A DNA stretch of 20,628 bases from an uncultured Mycoplasmatota bacterium. Its GTDB lineage: Bacteria; Bacillota_I; Bacilli_A; RF39; UBA660. This document shows positions 13,040-20,570 of the stretch, one piece after another. The stretch covers positions 1 through 20,628 of the forward strand of contig URXR01000017.1 of the NCBI GenBank assembly GCA_900551925.1. Direction: 5' to 3'. The notes beneath the pieces were generated by a model that made no database searches, was not told the DNA's origin, and was given only the letters and a program-made list of their open reading frames with translations. Position 1 is the first letter of the stretch. Every line of letters starts with the position of its first letter. The position numbers and the translations under genes were made by a program.

Positions 13040-13071
13040 GCCCAGTTAGCATTAAACTTCTTAGTCTTTTT
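13029..13071. terminator. Bidirectional terminator inside the overlapping 3' ends of two convergent genes
   Basis: AAAAAGACTAAG (13029-13040) pairs perfectly with CTTAGTCTTTTT (13060-13071), 19-base loop. On the plus strand it ends in TTTTT; on the minus strand it runs into seven T. Both stop codons lie in the left arm, so the hairpin is formed from the final codons of the CmpB-like gene and the last dozen codons of the gatD-like gene. Confidence 0.85.
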
Positions 13072-13731
13072 AAATTCAATAAATTCTTGATAAGCTTTAT
13101 CATTTAAAGTGGTATTTAGATTATCTATTTTGTCTATTTTATCTTGGTATTTAGTATTTTGAAGTAATTCTTTTAGAAAATATTTTAAAAAGTCTGGGTT
13201 TCTAGAAAGAATTGGTCCTATAACTTGGGTTCCATAGAAATTTTTATATTTTATTCCTTCATTTTCAAAAAGATAATTTTGGTGATTAGAAATATCATCT
13301 TGATTATTTACAAATCCGTAAATAGGATGTCCTATATCATTATTAATTATTACTTCTTTTGAGATTCTTTCTTTGGTTTCTTTGGTAGAAAAATCAAAAA
13401 TATTTAAAGCTTCTTCATTATATAGTTTTTTACCAAACATTGGTAAAGCATTTCCGGTTATTAGGAAAAATTTACCTTTTTCAATAGCAGTTTTTAAAGA
13501 TTTTTGATATTTTTTTAAATGTTTTAGAGCAAGTGATCTATTTTCTTCAGTTCCTGCTCCGATTAAAATTAAATCATATTTGGAAAAATTTAGTTTATCC
13601 TCTAGGGTTAATTTATCTATTTGATAGGGAATATTTAGTTCTTCTAAATGATATTTTAAAACTTTTAAATTACCGGTGTCGCCATATAAATTCATAATAT
13701 CATAGTACAAACATAAAATATTTAATTTCAT
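13036..13731 (-). CDS. gatD: GatD-like glutamine amidotransferase homologue lacking the catalytic Cys and His
   Basis: A 231-residue CobB/CobQ-type amidotransferase homologue. In Firmicutes GatD releases ammonia from glutamine, and MurT uses it to amidate the second-position D-Glu of lipid II. The N-terminus LYYDIMNLYGDTGNLKVLKYH (8-28) and the LILIGAGTEEN strand are typical, as are gene order and overlap with murT (ATGA). However, where GatD has the nucleophile Cys in an ICGGYQLLG-like turn, this protein has ITGNALPMFG (91-100); where the catalytic His precedes Gly-Pro, it has YGTQVIGPIL with Ile171. The only Cys in the chain is Cys7. So as read it should not hydrolyse glutamine. A Shine-Dalgarno lies within the murT end. 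The family call is firm, the activity doubtful. Confidence 0.8.
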   Translation of the reverse strand: MKLNILCLYYDIMNLYGDTGNLKVLKYHLEELNIPYQIDKLTLEDKLNFSKYDLILIGAGTEENRSLALKHLKKYQKSLKTAIEKGKFFLITGNALPMFGKKLYNEEALNIFDFSTKETKERISKEVIINNDIGHPIYGFVNNQDDISNHQNYLFENEGIKYKNFYGTQVIGPILSRNPDFLKYFLKELLQNTKYQDKIDKIDNLNTTLNDKAYQEFIEFKKTKKFNANWA

Positions 13732-15053
13732 TTTAATTCCTCCATTACAGTATTGAAATCATGTATATAGTCAAAATTAAGAATAGCATAGATATCACTA
13801 TTAGTAGTTTTTAAATCGTTTTTAGCTTCATATAAATCGTGATGAATTTTGATTATATTTTCATCTATTCCAGCATATTTAAGTCTTACAGCAATATCAT
13901 AACGTTGAGGGCCGGCGACAATAATCTTTTCAATTTTTTGCTTTTTTAAAAGTTCAAATTCAACATCATATAACCAAGATAGTTCATCCCATATGTAACG
14001 TCTAGATATTTCTTGCCATCCTAATACTATAGTTTTAGGATTTTTATTTTTTAAAGTATATAATAAAGATTGATTATAGGTTGTACTATTTTCACATTTG
14101 TTGTTAAGCACAAATACTTTATTATTTTTATATGAGTAATGATTAAATATTTTTTTATCTTTATTTAAATTTGAAATACTTTTAGCAATCTTTTCTTCGT
14201 TTAAGTCATAGTTTTTTAAAACTGAATAGGCTGCTAGGGTGTTGTATAAATTATATAACATGTCATTGTTTAAATTTATATTGTAGTTATTATCTATTGT
14301 TATTATATTGTCTTTGTCATTAAAGGAAGTTATTCGATAAGCAGGAGTTGGCATTTTGTAACCACATTTAGAGCAAGAATAATTTCCAATATCTTCGAAA
14401 TGATAATATTTATAGTTTAGTTTGTGATGACATTTAGGACATCTGGGACTGTTTAAACTGTTAAAAATATTTTCTTGGTAAGAGCTTTTTAGTTTATTTA
14501 TCGCATAGTAAGTTACTTTGGCATCTGTTTCTAAAGCAAATTTTACTAAAGTAGGATCATTAGCGTTTAAATATAGATGCATTTTATTAGTAAGTCCTTT
14601 TTTAATTTCACTATAGATAAAATTGGTATGGCGTTGTCTAGGTGGTTGGTCTCTAGTGATGTTAGTGATTACAACATCTGTAGGTTTAAGATCAGGCATA
14701 ATGTATTTTAAATATCTTTCATCCATTTCTAAAACGACAAAATCACTTTTCACTTTTCCTTTTAAATTAGAGTCTTTTATTAAAGTAGTAATTATACCAC
14801 TTGTTTCGTTGCCACCTTGGAAGTTATGGCTTACTTTATAACCAAAATCTTTTAAAACGTGAGCAATTATTTTAGTAGTGGAACCTTTACCACTTGAGCC
14901 TGTAACTACTATTACTTTGGAAGGAAGAGTTAGCTTTTTTAAAATATTTTTATCGAATTTTAAAGCAATAGTACCTGGTAAGGCACTTCCTCTGCCAATA
15001 AAAGATAATAGAAATGCTGCTAGTTTGCAAGTTAAAATACTTAGTATTTTCAT
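13728..15053 (-). CDS. murT: MurT-like Mur ligase (lipid II isoglutaminyl synthase subunit homologue)
   Basis: A 441-residue cytoplasmic Mur-ligase-type protein. The order is: N-terminal hydrophobic helix and GSALPGTIALK (22-32), P-loop TGSSGKGSTTK (51-61), NITRDQ (131-136), a zinc-ribbon insert with Cys205, Cys208, Cys227 and Cys230, which is diagnostic for MurT, and a C-terminal domain with SWLYDVEFE (359-367). The Asp in that motif corresponds to the MurT residue proposed to complete the GatD triad. MurT activates lipid II D-Glu with ATP and uses GatD's ammonia. Two motifs differ from those I expect: the P-loop is the GxxGKGS form rather than GTNGKTT, and the usual KNPAG-like loop reads NNKCENSTTYNQ. 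GAGGTGA precedes the ATG. It overlaps gatD by four bases. Confidence 0.87.
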   Translation of the reverse strand: MKILSILTCKLAAFLLSFIGRGSALPGTIALKFDKNILKKLTLPSKVIVVTGSSGKGSTTKIIAHVLKDFGYKVSHNFQGGNETSGIITTLIKDSNLKGKVKSDFVVLEMDERYLKYIMPDLKPTDVVITNITRDQPPRQRHTNFIYSEIKKGLTNKMHLYLNANDPTLVKFALETDAKVTYYAINKLKSSYQENIFNSLNSPRCPKCHHKLNYKYYHFEDIGNYSCSKCGYKMPTPAYRITSFNDKDNIITIDNNYNINLNNDMLYNLYNTLAAYSVLKNYDLNEEKIAKSISNLNKDKKIFNHYSYKNNKVFVLNNKCENSTTYNQSLLYTLKNKNPKTIVLGWQEISRRYIWDELSWLYDVEFELLKKQKIEKIIVAGPQRYDIAVRLKYAGIDENIIKIHHDLYEAKNDLKTTNSDIYAILNFDYIHDFNTVMEELK

Positions 15054-15072
15054 TTTTAGTCACCTCATTTAA

Positions 15073-15078
15073 AGTATA
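15073..15078 (-). promoter_or_regulatory. Extended -10 promoter of murT-gatD
   Basis: On the minus strand TGGTATACT (TGn extended -10; hexamer TATACT at 15073-15078), 20 bases before the murT ATG. No good -35 is seen. It is divergent from the plus-strand promoter at 15110-15137. Confidence 0.5.
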
Positions 15079-15109
15079 CCACAAAATTGGAGTGAGCATT
15101 AAAAAAAGC

Positions 15110-15137
15110 TTTACATTTTGCATTTTTTTGTTATAAT
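15110..15137 (+). promoter_or_regulatory. Promoter of the membrane-anchored protein gene
   Basis: TTTACA (15110-15115), 16-base spacer and TATAAT (15132-15137), 25 bases before the ATG at 15163. Confidence 0.6.
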
Positions 15138-15162
15138 AAGAAAGCAAAAGTGGGTGGTTTTG

Positions 15163-15618
15163 ATGGATAGAGAAGTTCGTTATCGTTTATTTAGAATAGT
15201 TTTAGTACTTTTTATTTTAGCAGTTTTAAGTTTTTTAAGAACTGGGGTACAAGAAAGCTATGTAGAAGCTAGAGAAATAGAAAATAGTTTTATTAATCCA
15301 TTAGTTATGGAAGAGGTGTCTTCTAATGATTTGGTTATGAATAATGATGATTATTGGTCTTATAAATTTAAGATTTCTAATAATTCGTCTTTAAATAAGG
15401 AAGCTTTGTTAGTATTTAGAAGTGATGATACTATTTCTATTAATTATCAAGTTTTAGAGGAAGGTAAAGTTTTAAAAATTGGTAATTTAGAAGATAATAA
15501 TATTTTGTTATCTTTAGAGATAGATAGTAATTCTTATGCTATATATGAAGTTAGATTTTTTGTAAATGATAATAATAATAGTAAACAAAGTTTAAACGGA
15601 GAGATAGCACTTATTTAG
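15163..15618 (+). CDS. Membrane-anchored protein with an exported domain, unknown function
   Basis: A 151-residue protein I do not recognise. The basic N-terminus MDREVRYRLFR is followed by one hydrophobic helix (about residues 11-25), which fits a signal anchor with the rest outside. The outer part (about 35-151) is acidic, Asn/Ser-rich and predicted by eye to be mostly beta strands (YWSYKFKISNNS, EALLVFRSDDTISINYQVLEE, ILLSLEIDSNSYAIYEVRFFV), with no Cys. It could be a small beta-sandwich. ATG 15163 with GGGTGG before it is chosen; the frame extends upstream to 15118, but that start overlaps the promoter. Its stop lies inside a terminator, so it is transcribed alone, between murT (divergent) and dnaI. 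Confidence 0.7.
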   Translation: MDREVRYRLFRIVLVLFILAVLSFLRTGVQESYVEAREIENSFINPLVMEEVSSNDLVMNNDDYWSYKFKISNNSSLNKEALLVFRSDDTISINYQVLEEGKVLKIGNLEDNNILLSLEIDSNSYAIYEVRFFVNDNNNSKQSLNGEIALI

Positions 15619-15631
15619 TGTTATTTTTTTT
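15604..15631 (+). terminator. Intrinsic terminator overlapping the stop codon
   Basis: ATAGCACT (15604-15611) pairs with AGTGTTAT (15617-15624) with one G-U, five-base loop, T-run to 15631. The stop TAG (15616-15618) straddles loop and right arm. Confidence 0.85.
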
Positions 15632-15660
15632 ATTTATTTCTTTATGTTTTATATGATACA

Positions 15661-15669
15661 TGTTATACT
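15661..15669 (+). promoter_or_regulatory. Extended -10 promoter of dnaI
   Basis: TGTTATACT, a TGn extended -10 with hexamer TATACT (15664-15669), 18 bases before the GTG start. No clear -35 is seen. It lies after a strong terminator, so a promoter is needed here. Confidence 0.5.
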
Positions 15670-15686
15670 TTAATTAGGTGGTAGTT

Positions 15687-16598
15687 GTGAAGAATACAAA
15701 AGATATGTTTGAAATTATGGATAATTTAAAAAGCAATTTTTACGAAAAGATTAAGGATTCAGATTTTAAAAAATTAGTAGACAATTTAAAGGTAAGTTAT
15801 GATAAACTTTATAAACATACATCGCTTTTAGAAAATTCTAAAGATGAGATTAATAATTGTTTAAATTGTAAAGGACTTAGTGATTGTAAAAATGAACTTA
15901 AAGGTTACCTAAATATACCAGTAGTAGATAATGAGGATATTTCTTTTACTTATGAAGCTTGTAAGTATAAAAATAAAGAGCTTAAGAAAAATGAATATAA
16001 AAAAAATTTAGATTTATATGAAATGCCAGAGAATTTAAAAAATGCTAAAATGAAAGATATTTATGTTGATGATAAATCAAGAATAGAGGTTATTAAGTAT
16101 ATTGATAAGTATTATAAAGAATATCCAAGTAAAGATTTAAAAGGATTATACTTACATGGTAATTTTGGAAGTGGTAAGACATATCTTATTTCAGCTTTAT
16201 TTAATGAACTTGCTAAAAAGGGAGTAAAGAGTGCAATAGTTTATTTTCCAGAATTTTTAAGAACATTAAAAGCTTCTTTTCAAAAAAGTGATGATTTAGA
16301 AGCAAGTTTTAGTGAAAAATATGAATATATAAAAAGAGTTCCGCTTTTACTTATTGATGATATTGGAGCAGAGAATGTTACAGCCTGGGGACGTGATGAA
16401 ATTTTAGGAACACTTCTTCAATATAGAATGAATGAGAATTTACCAACCTTTTTTACTTCAAATTTAAATATTGATGAGTTAGAAAGCCATTTATCTGTTT
16501 CAAATAAACGAGAAGAAAAAGTAAAAGCGCGTAGAATTATTGAAAGAATAAAATGTTTAACTAATGATATAGAATTAGTAGGAAAATCTAGAAGATAA
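15687..16598 (+). CDS. dnaI: DnaI-like helicase loader (AAA+ ATPase)
   Basis: A 303-residue protein. In Bacillus, DnaI loads the replicative helicase onto DNA at origins and stalled forks. The N-terminal part (1-110) has a probable zinc site of Cys58, Cys61, Cys67 and Cys92, matching the helicase-binding zinc domain of DnaI. The AAA+ domain carries Walker A GNFGSGKT (158-165), Walker B LLLIDDIGAE (220-229), sensor 1 around FFTSNLN, and an Arg-rich end of the core (KARRIIERIKC). GTG 15687 is taken as the start because AGGTGG lies five bases before it; the GTG at 15678 overlaps that site. In Bacillus dnaI follows dnaB; here it stands behind an unrelated gene, and an RNase II-like gene begins two bases after its stop, implying cotranscription. 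Confidence 0.9.
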   Translation: MKNTKDMFEIMDNLKSNFYEKIKDSDFKKLVDNLKVSYDKLYKHTSLLENSKDEINNCLNCKGLSDCKNELKGYLNIPVVDNEDISFTYEACKYKNKELKKNEYKKNLDLYEMPENLKNAKMKDIYVDDKSRIEVIKYIDKYYKEYPSKDLKGLYLHGNFGSGKTYLISALFNELAKKGVKSAIVYFPEFLRTLKASFQKSDDLEASFSEKYEYIKRVPLLLIDDIGAENVTAWGRDEILGTLLQYRMNENLPTFFTSNLNIDELESHLSVSNKREEKVKARRIIERIKCLTNDIELVGKSRR

Positions 16599-16600
16599 AA

Positions 16601-18988
16601 ATGAAGTTATTAAAAGAAAGAGAAATAGAAAAAATTCTAAGAGCGCATGATATTGATGGTATGAAGAAGGCTTTGAAAATAAAAAATGAAAATTATTTTC
16701 CTGGTATAATATATAAATTAGAAAGATTAGTTTATAATTATAATAATAGATATGATGAAGTTATTTATAAATTATTAGAGGTTATTTTAAGAGATGTATT
16801 AACTACTGATAATTATTTAGAAAGATGTAATAAGATAAGTAAATTTAGACAAAAAAGTTCTAATATTGTAGAAGTACTTGAAAAGAAATTAAGACGTGGT
16901 AATAGTGTTTATAATGAGTTTAATGGTTTTATAGAGTATATAGATTATATAAATAAGCAATTTGATGATAGTATAAAGAAAAGTAAAATTAATAATGATT
17001 TGAATAATTTTGATATTATTGATAAATTGCTTAATTATTTAGATAATACTGTAGTTAGTGAACAGGATATAGTTATAGATAGGTGTAGCAAGTTAAATGA
17101 ACTTAAAAATATTGTGAAATATGGACAAAATAAAATTAATTCAAAGGAAAGACATTTGTTTGACTATATTTATCATAAATTAGATAGAATTGAAATAGAT
17201 GTAGCTAGTAATCTTAAAAGTAAAGAGGAGATAAGTTCTAATAAATTTGATTATTTGCTTAGTTATTTAACAAAACTTATGGTAGATTTTAATGAGAATC
17301 ATGCTAGTTCTGTATATAAGGTTTTAGAGGCTTTAGAAAATGAACTTATAAAGGGAGAACAATTAGATTTTTTAGAAGAAAGTGAAAAAATCTTAAAGAT
17401 TAGACAAGCTATAGTACAAAGAATAAAAAGTACTAAGAAATTAGAGAGAAAGAGTCATCAGAAGTATTTTTATTTAAAAGATATTGCTAATAGATTAGAA
17501 AATATAGAAATAAATATGGCTTATAAAATAAAATCATCAGAGGTTGTTAATAATTATAATATTGTTAAATATATATTGTTTGATTTAGAAAATATTAGTT
17601 GTACGGAAAAATTGTTAAATCAAAACCCTTATATTATCAATGCTTTTAATTTAAAATCTATGAATATTATGTATTTAGTAGTAGATAAATATTTGGAAGC
17701 TATTTCTAATAAAGGTGAAGATTTTTATAAGAAATTATGTTATTATGATAAAACATTAGAGGCTATTCTTACTAATAAATTTATTAGAATAGATAATGAA
17801 GTTATTAATAATTGTATGAAAAAAGCAACTTCTTTTTATAAGAGTATTTTAAAAGAAGGTAAAAGTAATGAACAGATTAGTAGTTGGTATAGGAATTTAG
17901 TTTCTAAACTTAAAGATGTAGAAAGTGTTCCTACTAAGGATGAACTTGATAAGATGTATGGGGTTAAAAAAGCTTTATATAGTGAGCCAGATAAAAATTA
18001 TAGTAATAAGAAGAATATAGAAAATGATGATTTTATTGTTACAATTGATGAAAGTAGTTTAGTTAATAAGGATGATGCTTTAGGAATAAGAAAATTAGAT
18101 TCTGGACTTTTTGAACTTAAAACTTATATTGCGGATCCTAATAGTTTATTTAGTATGAATTCTGCTCCAATTAGAGGGGCTAGAGAAAGTGCTGAAACTA
18201 TATATTATGAAGATAGTAAGGAAGAAATGTTTCATCCTGATATTGTTAATAATTATTTATCTTTAGATGAAGGAAAACTTAGAAATGTTAGAATATATAG
18301 ATTTTTAATAGATAAATATGGAGAACTTGTAGATTTTGATATAAATAAAAGTAATATACAAGTTGCTAAAAACTATTCTTATGATGAGTTTAATGATCTT
18401 TTAAATATTTGTCATAGTAGTAAAGAAGAAGAGTTTATAGAAAATCTTAATATTTTAAAAAACATTTTAAATGGAAAAGGAGTAGATGCTGATTTAATAA
18501 AGTCTGGTGATGAAATTAGTTCTGCTCAAAAATTAGTAATGATTTTTATGATATATACTAATCATAAAGTAGCAGAATATTGCTCTAAAAATAATTTGCC
18601 TTTTGTTTATAGACATTATAATGATGATACTACGGGAGTAGATAAAAGTATTTTAGATAGTATATCTTTGGAAAAAAGAAAAATTTATTCTCGTTATTTA
18701 GATGAGATTGGAAAGATTTCTAATAATGCTTTTTATTCGACAGAAAGTAAAAATCATGATGCTTTAGGATTAGGGTATTATGCTCATTTAACTTCTCCGA
18801 ATAGAAGATATGCAGATATATTAGCTAATCAATGTATTGATAATTTTTATTTTAATAATTTGGATGATAAAAATAGAGAACGTTTTGAGAATTATTTAAA
18901 AAAGGAAACTGCTAGATTAAATGATAAGTTAATTGGAATAGAAAATTATTATGAAGAGTATTCTAGATATGTACTTACTCGTAAATAG
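16601..18988 (+). CDS. RNase II/R-like (RNB) domain protein with a long helical N-terminal region
   Basis: A 795-residue protein. Residues 1 to about 460 are predicted helical, without a domain I know; two segments resemble each other (about 186-227 and 289-331). Residues about 478-745 are an RNB exonuclease domain: DESSLVNKDDALGI (483-496), YIADPNSLF (509-517), a RESAETIYY segment, LPFVYRHY (666-673) and HLTSPNRRYADI (729-740). Against the four active-site Asp of E. coli RNase II (201, 207, 209, 210) this protein has Asp483, Asn489, Asp491 and Asp492, so one is replaced. The Arg pair in TSPxRRY is kept. The cold-shock domains and the C-terminal S1 domain of RNase II/R are absent. It follows dnaI by two bases, suggesting a joint role. 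3'-5' RNA decay is possible; loss of activity too. Confidence 0.8.
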   Translation: MKLLKEREIEKILRAHDIDGMKKALKIKNENYFPGIIYKLERLVYNYNNRYDEVIYKLLEVILRDVLTTDNYLERCNKISKFRQKSSNIVEVLEKKLRRGNSVYNEFNGFIEYIDYINKQFDDSIKKSKINNDLNNFDIIDKLLNYLDNTVVSEQDIVIDRCSKLNELKNIVKYGQNKINSKERHLFDYIYHKLDRIEIDVASNLKSKEEISSNKFDYLLSYLTKLMVDFNENHASSVYKVLEALENELIKGEQLDFLEESEKILKIRQAIVQRIKSTKKLERKSHQKYFYLKDIANRLENIEINMAYKIKSSEVVNNYNIVKYILFDLENISCTEKLLNQNPYIINAFNLKSMNIMYLVVDKYLEAISNKGEDFYKKLCYYDKTLEAILTNKFIRIDNEVINNCMKKATSFYKSILKEGKSNEQISSWYRNLVSKLKDVESVPTKDELDKMYGVKKALYSEPDKNYSNKKNIENDDFIVTIDESSLVNKDDALGIRKLDSGLFELKTYIADPNSLFSMNSAPIRGARESAETIYYEDSKEEMFHPDIVNNYLSLDEGKLRNVRIYRFLIDKYGELVDFDINKSNIQVAKNYSYDEFNDLLNICHSSKEEEFIENLNILKNILNGKGVDADLIKSGDEISSAQKLVMIFMIYTNHKVAEYCSKNNLPFVYRHYNDDTTGVDKSILDSISLEKRKIYSRYLDEIGKISNNAFYSTESKNHDALGLGYYAHLTSPNRRYADILANQCIDNFYFNNLDDKNRERFENYLKKETARLNDKLIGIENYYEEYSRYVLTRK

Positions 18989-19044
18989 GAAAAAAATATG
19001 ACAAATATACTGTTTTAAATAAATGTATAAATCTTAAAAAAATG

Positions 19045-19073
19045 TTTACAATTTTAATAAATGTTGTTAAAAT
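19045..19073 (+). promoter_or_regulatory. Promoter of the serS T-box transcript
   Basis: TTTACA (19045-19050), 17-base spacer, TAAAAT (19068-19073). The T-box stem I begins about 15 bases later. There is no terminator between the RNB gene and this promoter. Confidence 0.7.
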
Positions 19074-19079
19074 ATAGAT

Positions 19080-19267
19080 ATAAATTGATGAAGGAGATAA
19101 GTAATAAAATTAGTTTATTTAAGAGAATTAGTGGTTGGTGGAAACTAATATAAACATTTTATGAAATCTACTCTGGAGAGGAATTAATAATTCCCGGTTT
19201 AGACCGTTATTAGTATAAGATAAACAAAGGGTGGTACCGTCTTTTTGACTCCTTACCACTCTTTTTT
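19080..19267 (+). promoter_or_regulatory. T-box leader (tRNA-Ser sensing) of serS
   Basis: The T-box core TGGTACCG is at 19232-19239, with GTC...GAC of the antiterminator. The likely specifier is TCT (19167-19169), a Ser codon followed by A, placed just as the AAC in the asnS leader: both sit a few bases before CGGAGAG/CTGGAGAG. Both leaders also share CCGGTT...ACCGTTAT before the T-box. The terminator pairs AAGGGTGGTA (19227-19236) with TACCACTCTT (19254-19263), one G-U, then a T-run to 19267, thereby hiding part of the T-box itself. Confidence 0.9.
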
Positions 19268-19283
19268 ATAGGAGGATTTGAAT

Positions 19284-20570
19284 ATGATAGATATTAAATT
19301 AATAAGAGAAAATAGGGATTTAGTAAAAGAGAATATTAAGAAGAAATTTCAAGATGAAAAACTTCCTTTAGTGGATACTGTGTATTCTTATGATGAAGAG
19401 GTTAGAAAATTAAAACAAGAAGGAGATTTGCTTAGAAAAAAGCGTAAGGATAAGAGTGAAGAAATAGGATCTTTAATGCGTAATAAAAAGATAGAGGAAG
19501 CTAATTTACTTAAAGAAGAAGTTGTAAAAATAAATGAAAGAATTAAGACTTTAGAAACTGAAGAGGAATCTTTAAATATTAAAATTAAAGATATTATGAT
19601 GAAGATACCTAATATTATTGATGATAGTGTCCCTATTGGAAAAGATGATAATTTTAATGTTGAACTGGAAAAATTTGGAGAACCTAAAGTTTTTGATTAT
19701 GAAATTCCTTATCATGCTGATATTTTAACTAGTATTGGAGGTCTTGATAAAGATGCTAGTGGTAGGACTAGTGGTAATGGTTTTTATTATTTGATGGGTG
19801 ATGCTGCTAGGCTTAGTACCGCTATGCTTAATTATGCTAGGGATTATATGATAGATAAAGGTTTTATCTATGTAATACCACCTTTTATGATTAGAAGTGA
19901 TGTTGTTACGGGAGTTATGTCTTTTCAGGAAATGGATGCTATGATGTATAAAATAGAAGGGGAAGATCTTTATCTTATTGGGACTAGTGAGCATTCTATG
20001 ATTGGAAAATTTAAAGATCAAATTGTAAAGAAAAGTGAACTTCCTATTACTATGACTTCTTATTCTCCATGTTTTAGAAAAGAAGTTGGGGCTCATGGTA
20101 TTGAGGAACGTGGTATTTATAGAGTACATCAATTTGAAAAACAAGAAATGATTGTTATTTGTGAACCTGAAGATAGCATGGAATGGTACAATAAGATGTG
20201 GAGTTATACAGTGGAAATATTTAGAAATTTAAATATTCCAGTTAGGACACTTGAATGTTGTTCTGGTGATTTAGCAGATTTAAAAGTAAAATCTTGTGAT
20301 GTTGAGGCTTGGAGCCCTAGACAAAAGAAATATTTTGAAGTAGGTAGTTGTTCTACTTTAGGAGATGCTCAAGCAAGAAGATTAGGAATTAGAATTAAGG
20401 GTGAAAAAGGTAATTATTTCGCTCATACTTTAAATAACACAGTACTTGCTAGTACACGTGCTTTAATTGCTTTTTTAGAAAATAATTATAATGAAGACGG
20501 AAGTATTAGTATTCCAGAGGTATTAAGACCATATATGGGAAAAATGGAAAAAATAGAACCTAAAAAATAG
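19284..20570 (+). CDS. serS: Seryl-tRNA synthetase
   Basis: A 428-residue class IIa synthetase that charges tRNA-Ser. Residues 1-110 form the N-terminal tRNA-binding arm, a long antiparallel coiled coil rich in Lys and Glu (about 35-100). The catalytic domain has LIGTSEH (231-237), motif 2 FRKEVGAHGIEERGIYRVHQFEKQE (264-288) and motif 3 ASTRALIAFLENN (389-401), with IPEVLRPYMG near the end. ATG 19284 follows GGAGG by eight bases and is preferred to TTG 19278. The substrate-binding TSEH and GAHGIEERG resemble the variant common in archaeal bacterial-type SerRS more than the usual bacterial TAEV and GAAGRDTRG. It is controlled by the Ser T-box in front. No terminator is visible in the last 58 bases of the window. 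Confidence 0.96.
   Translation: MIDIKLIRENRDLVKENIKKKFQDEKLPLVDTVYSYDEEVRKLKQEGDLLRKKRKDKSEEIGSLMRNKKIEEANLLKEEVVKINERIKTLETEEESLNIKIKDIMMKIPNIIDDSVPIGKDDNFNVELEKFGEPKVFDYEIPYHADILTSIGGLDKDASGRTSGNGFYYLMGDAARLSTAMLNYARDYMIDKGFIYVIPPFMIRSDVVTGVMSFQEMDAMMYKIEGEDLYLIGTSEHSMIGKFKDQIVKKSELPITMTSYSPCFRKEVGAHGIEERGIYRVHQFEKQEMIVICEPEDSMEWYNKMWSYTVEIFRNLNIPVRTLECCSGDLADLKVKSCDVEAWSPRQKKYFEVGSCSTLGDAQARRLGIRIKGEKGNYFAHTLNNTVLASTRALIAFLENNYNEDGSISIPEVLRPYMGKMEKIEPKK

Noticed and set aside
14623..15072. Plus-strand frames opposite murT
   Set aside because: They are shadows of the MurT P-loop and N-terminal region.
19725..20144. A 139-codon minus-strand frame inside serS
   Set aside because: It is antisense to the conserved catalytic domain, has a Ser/Thr/His-rich composition typical of mirror frames, and no start signal.
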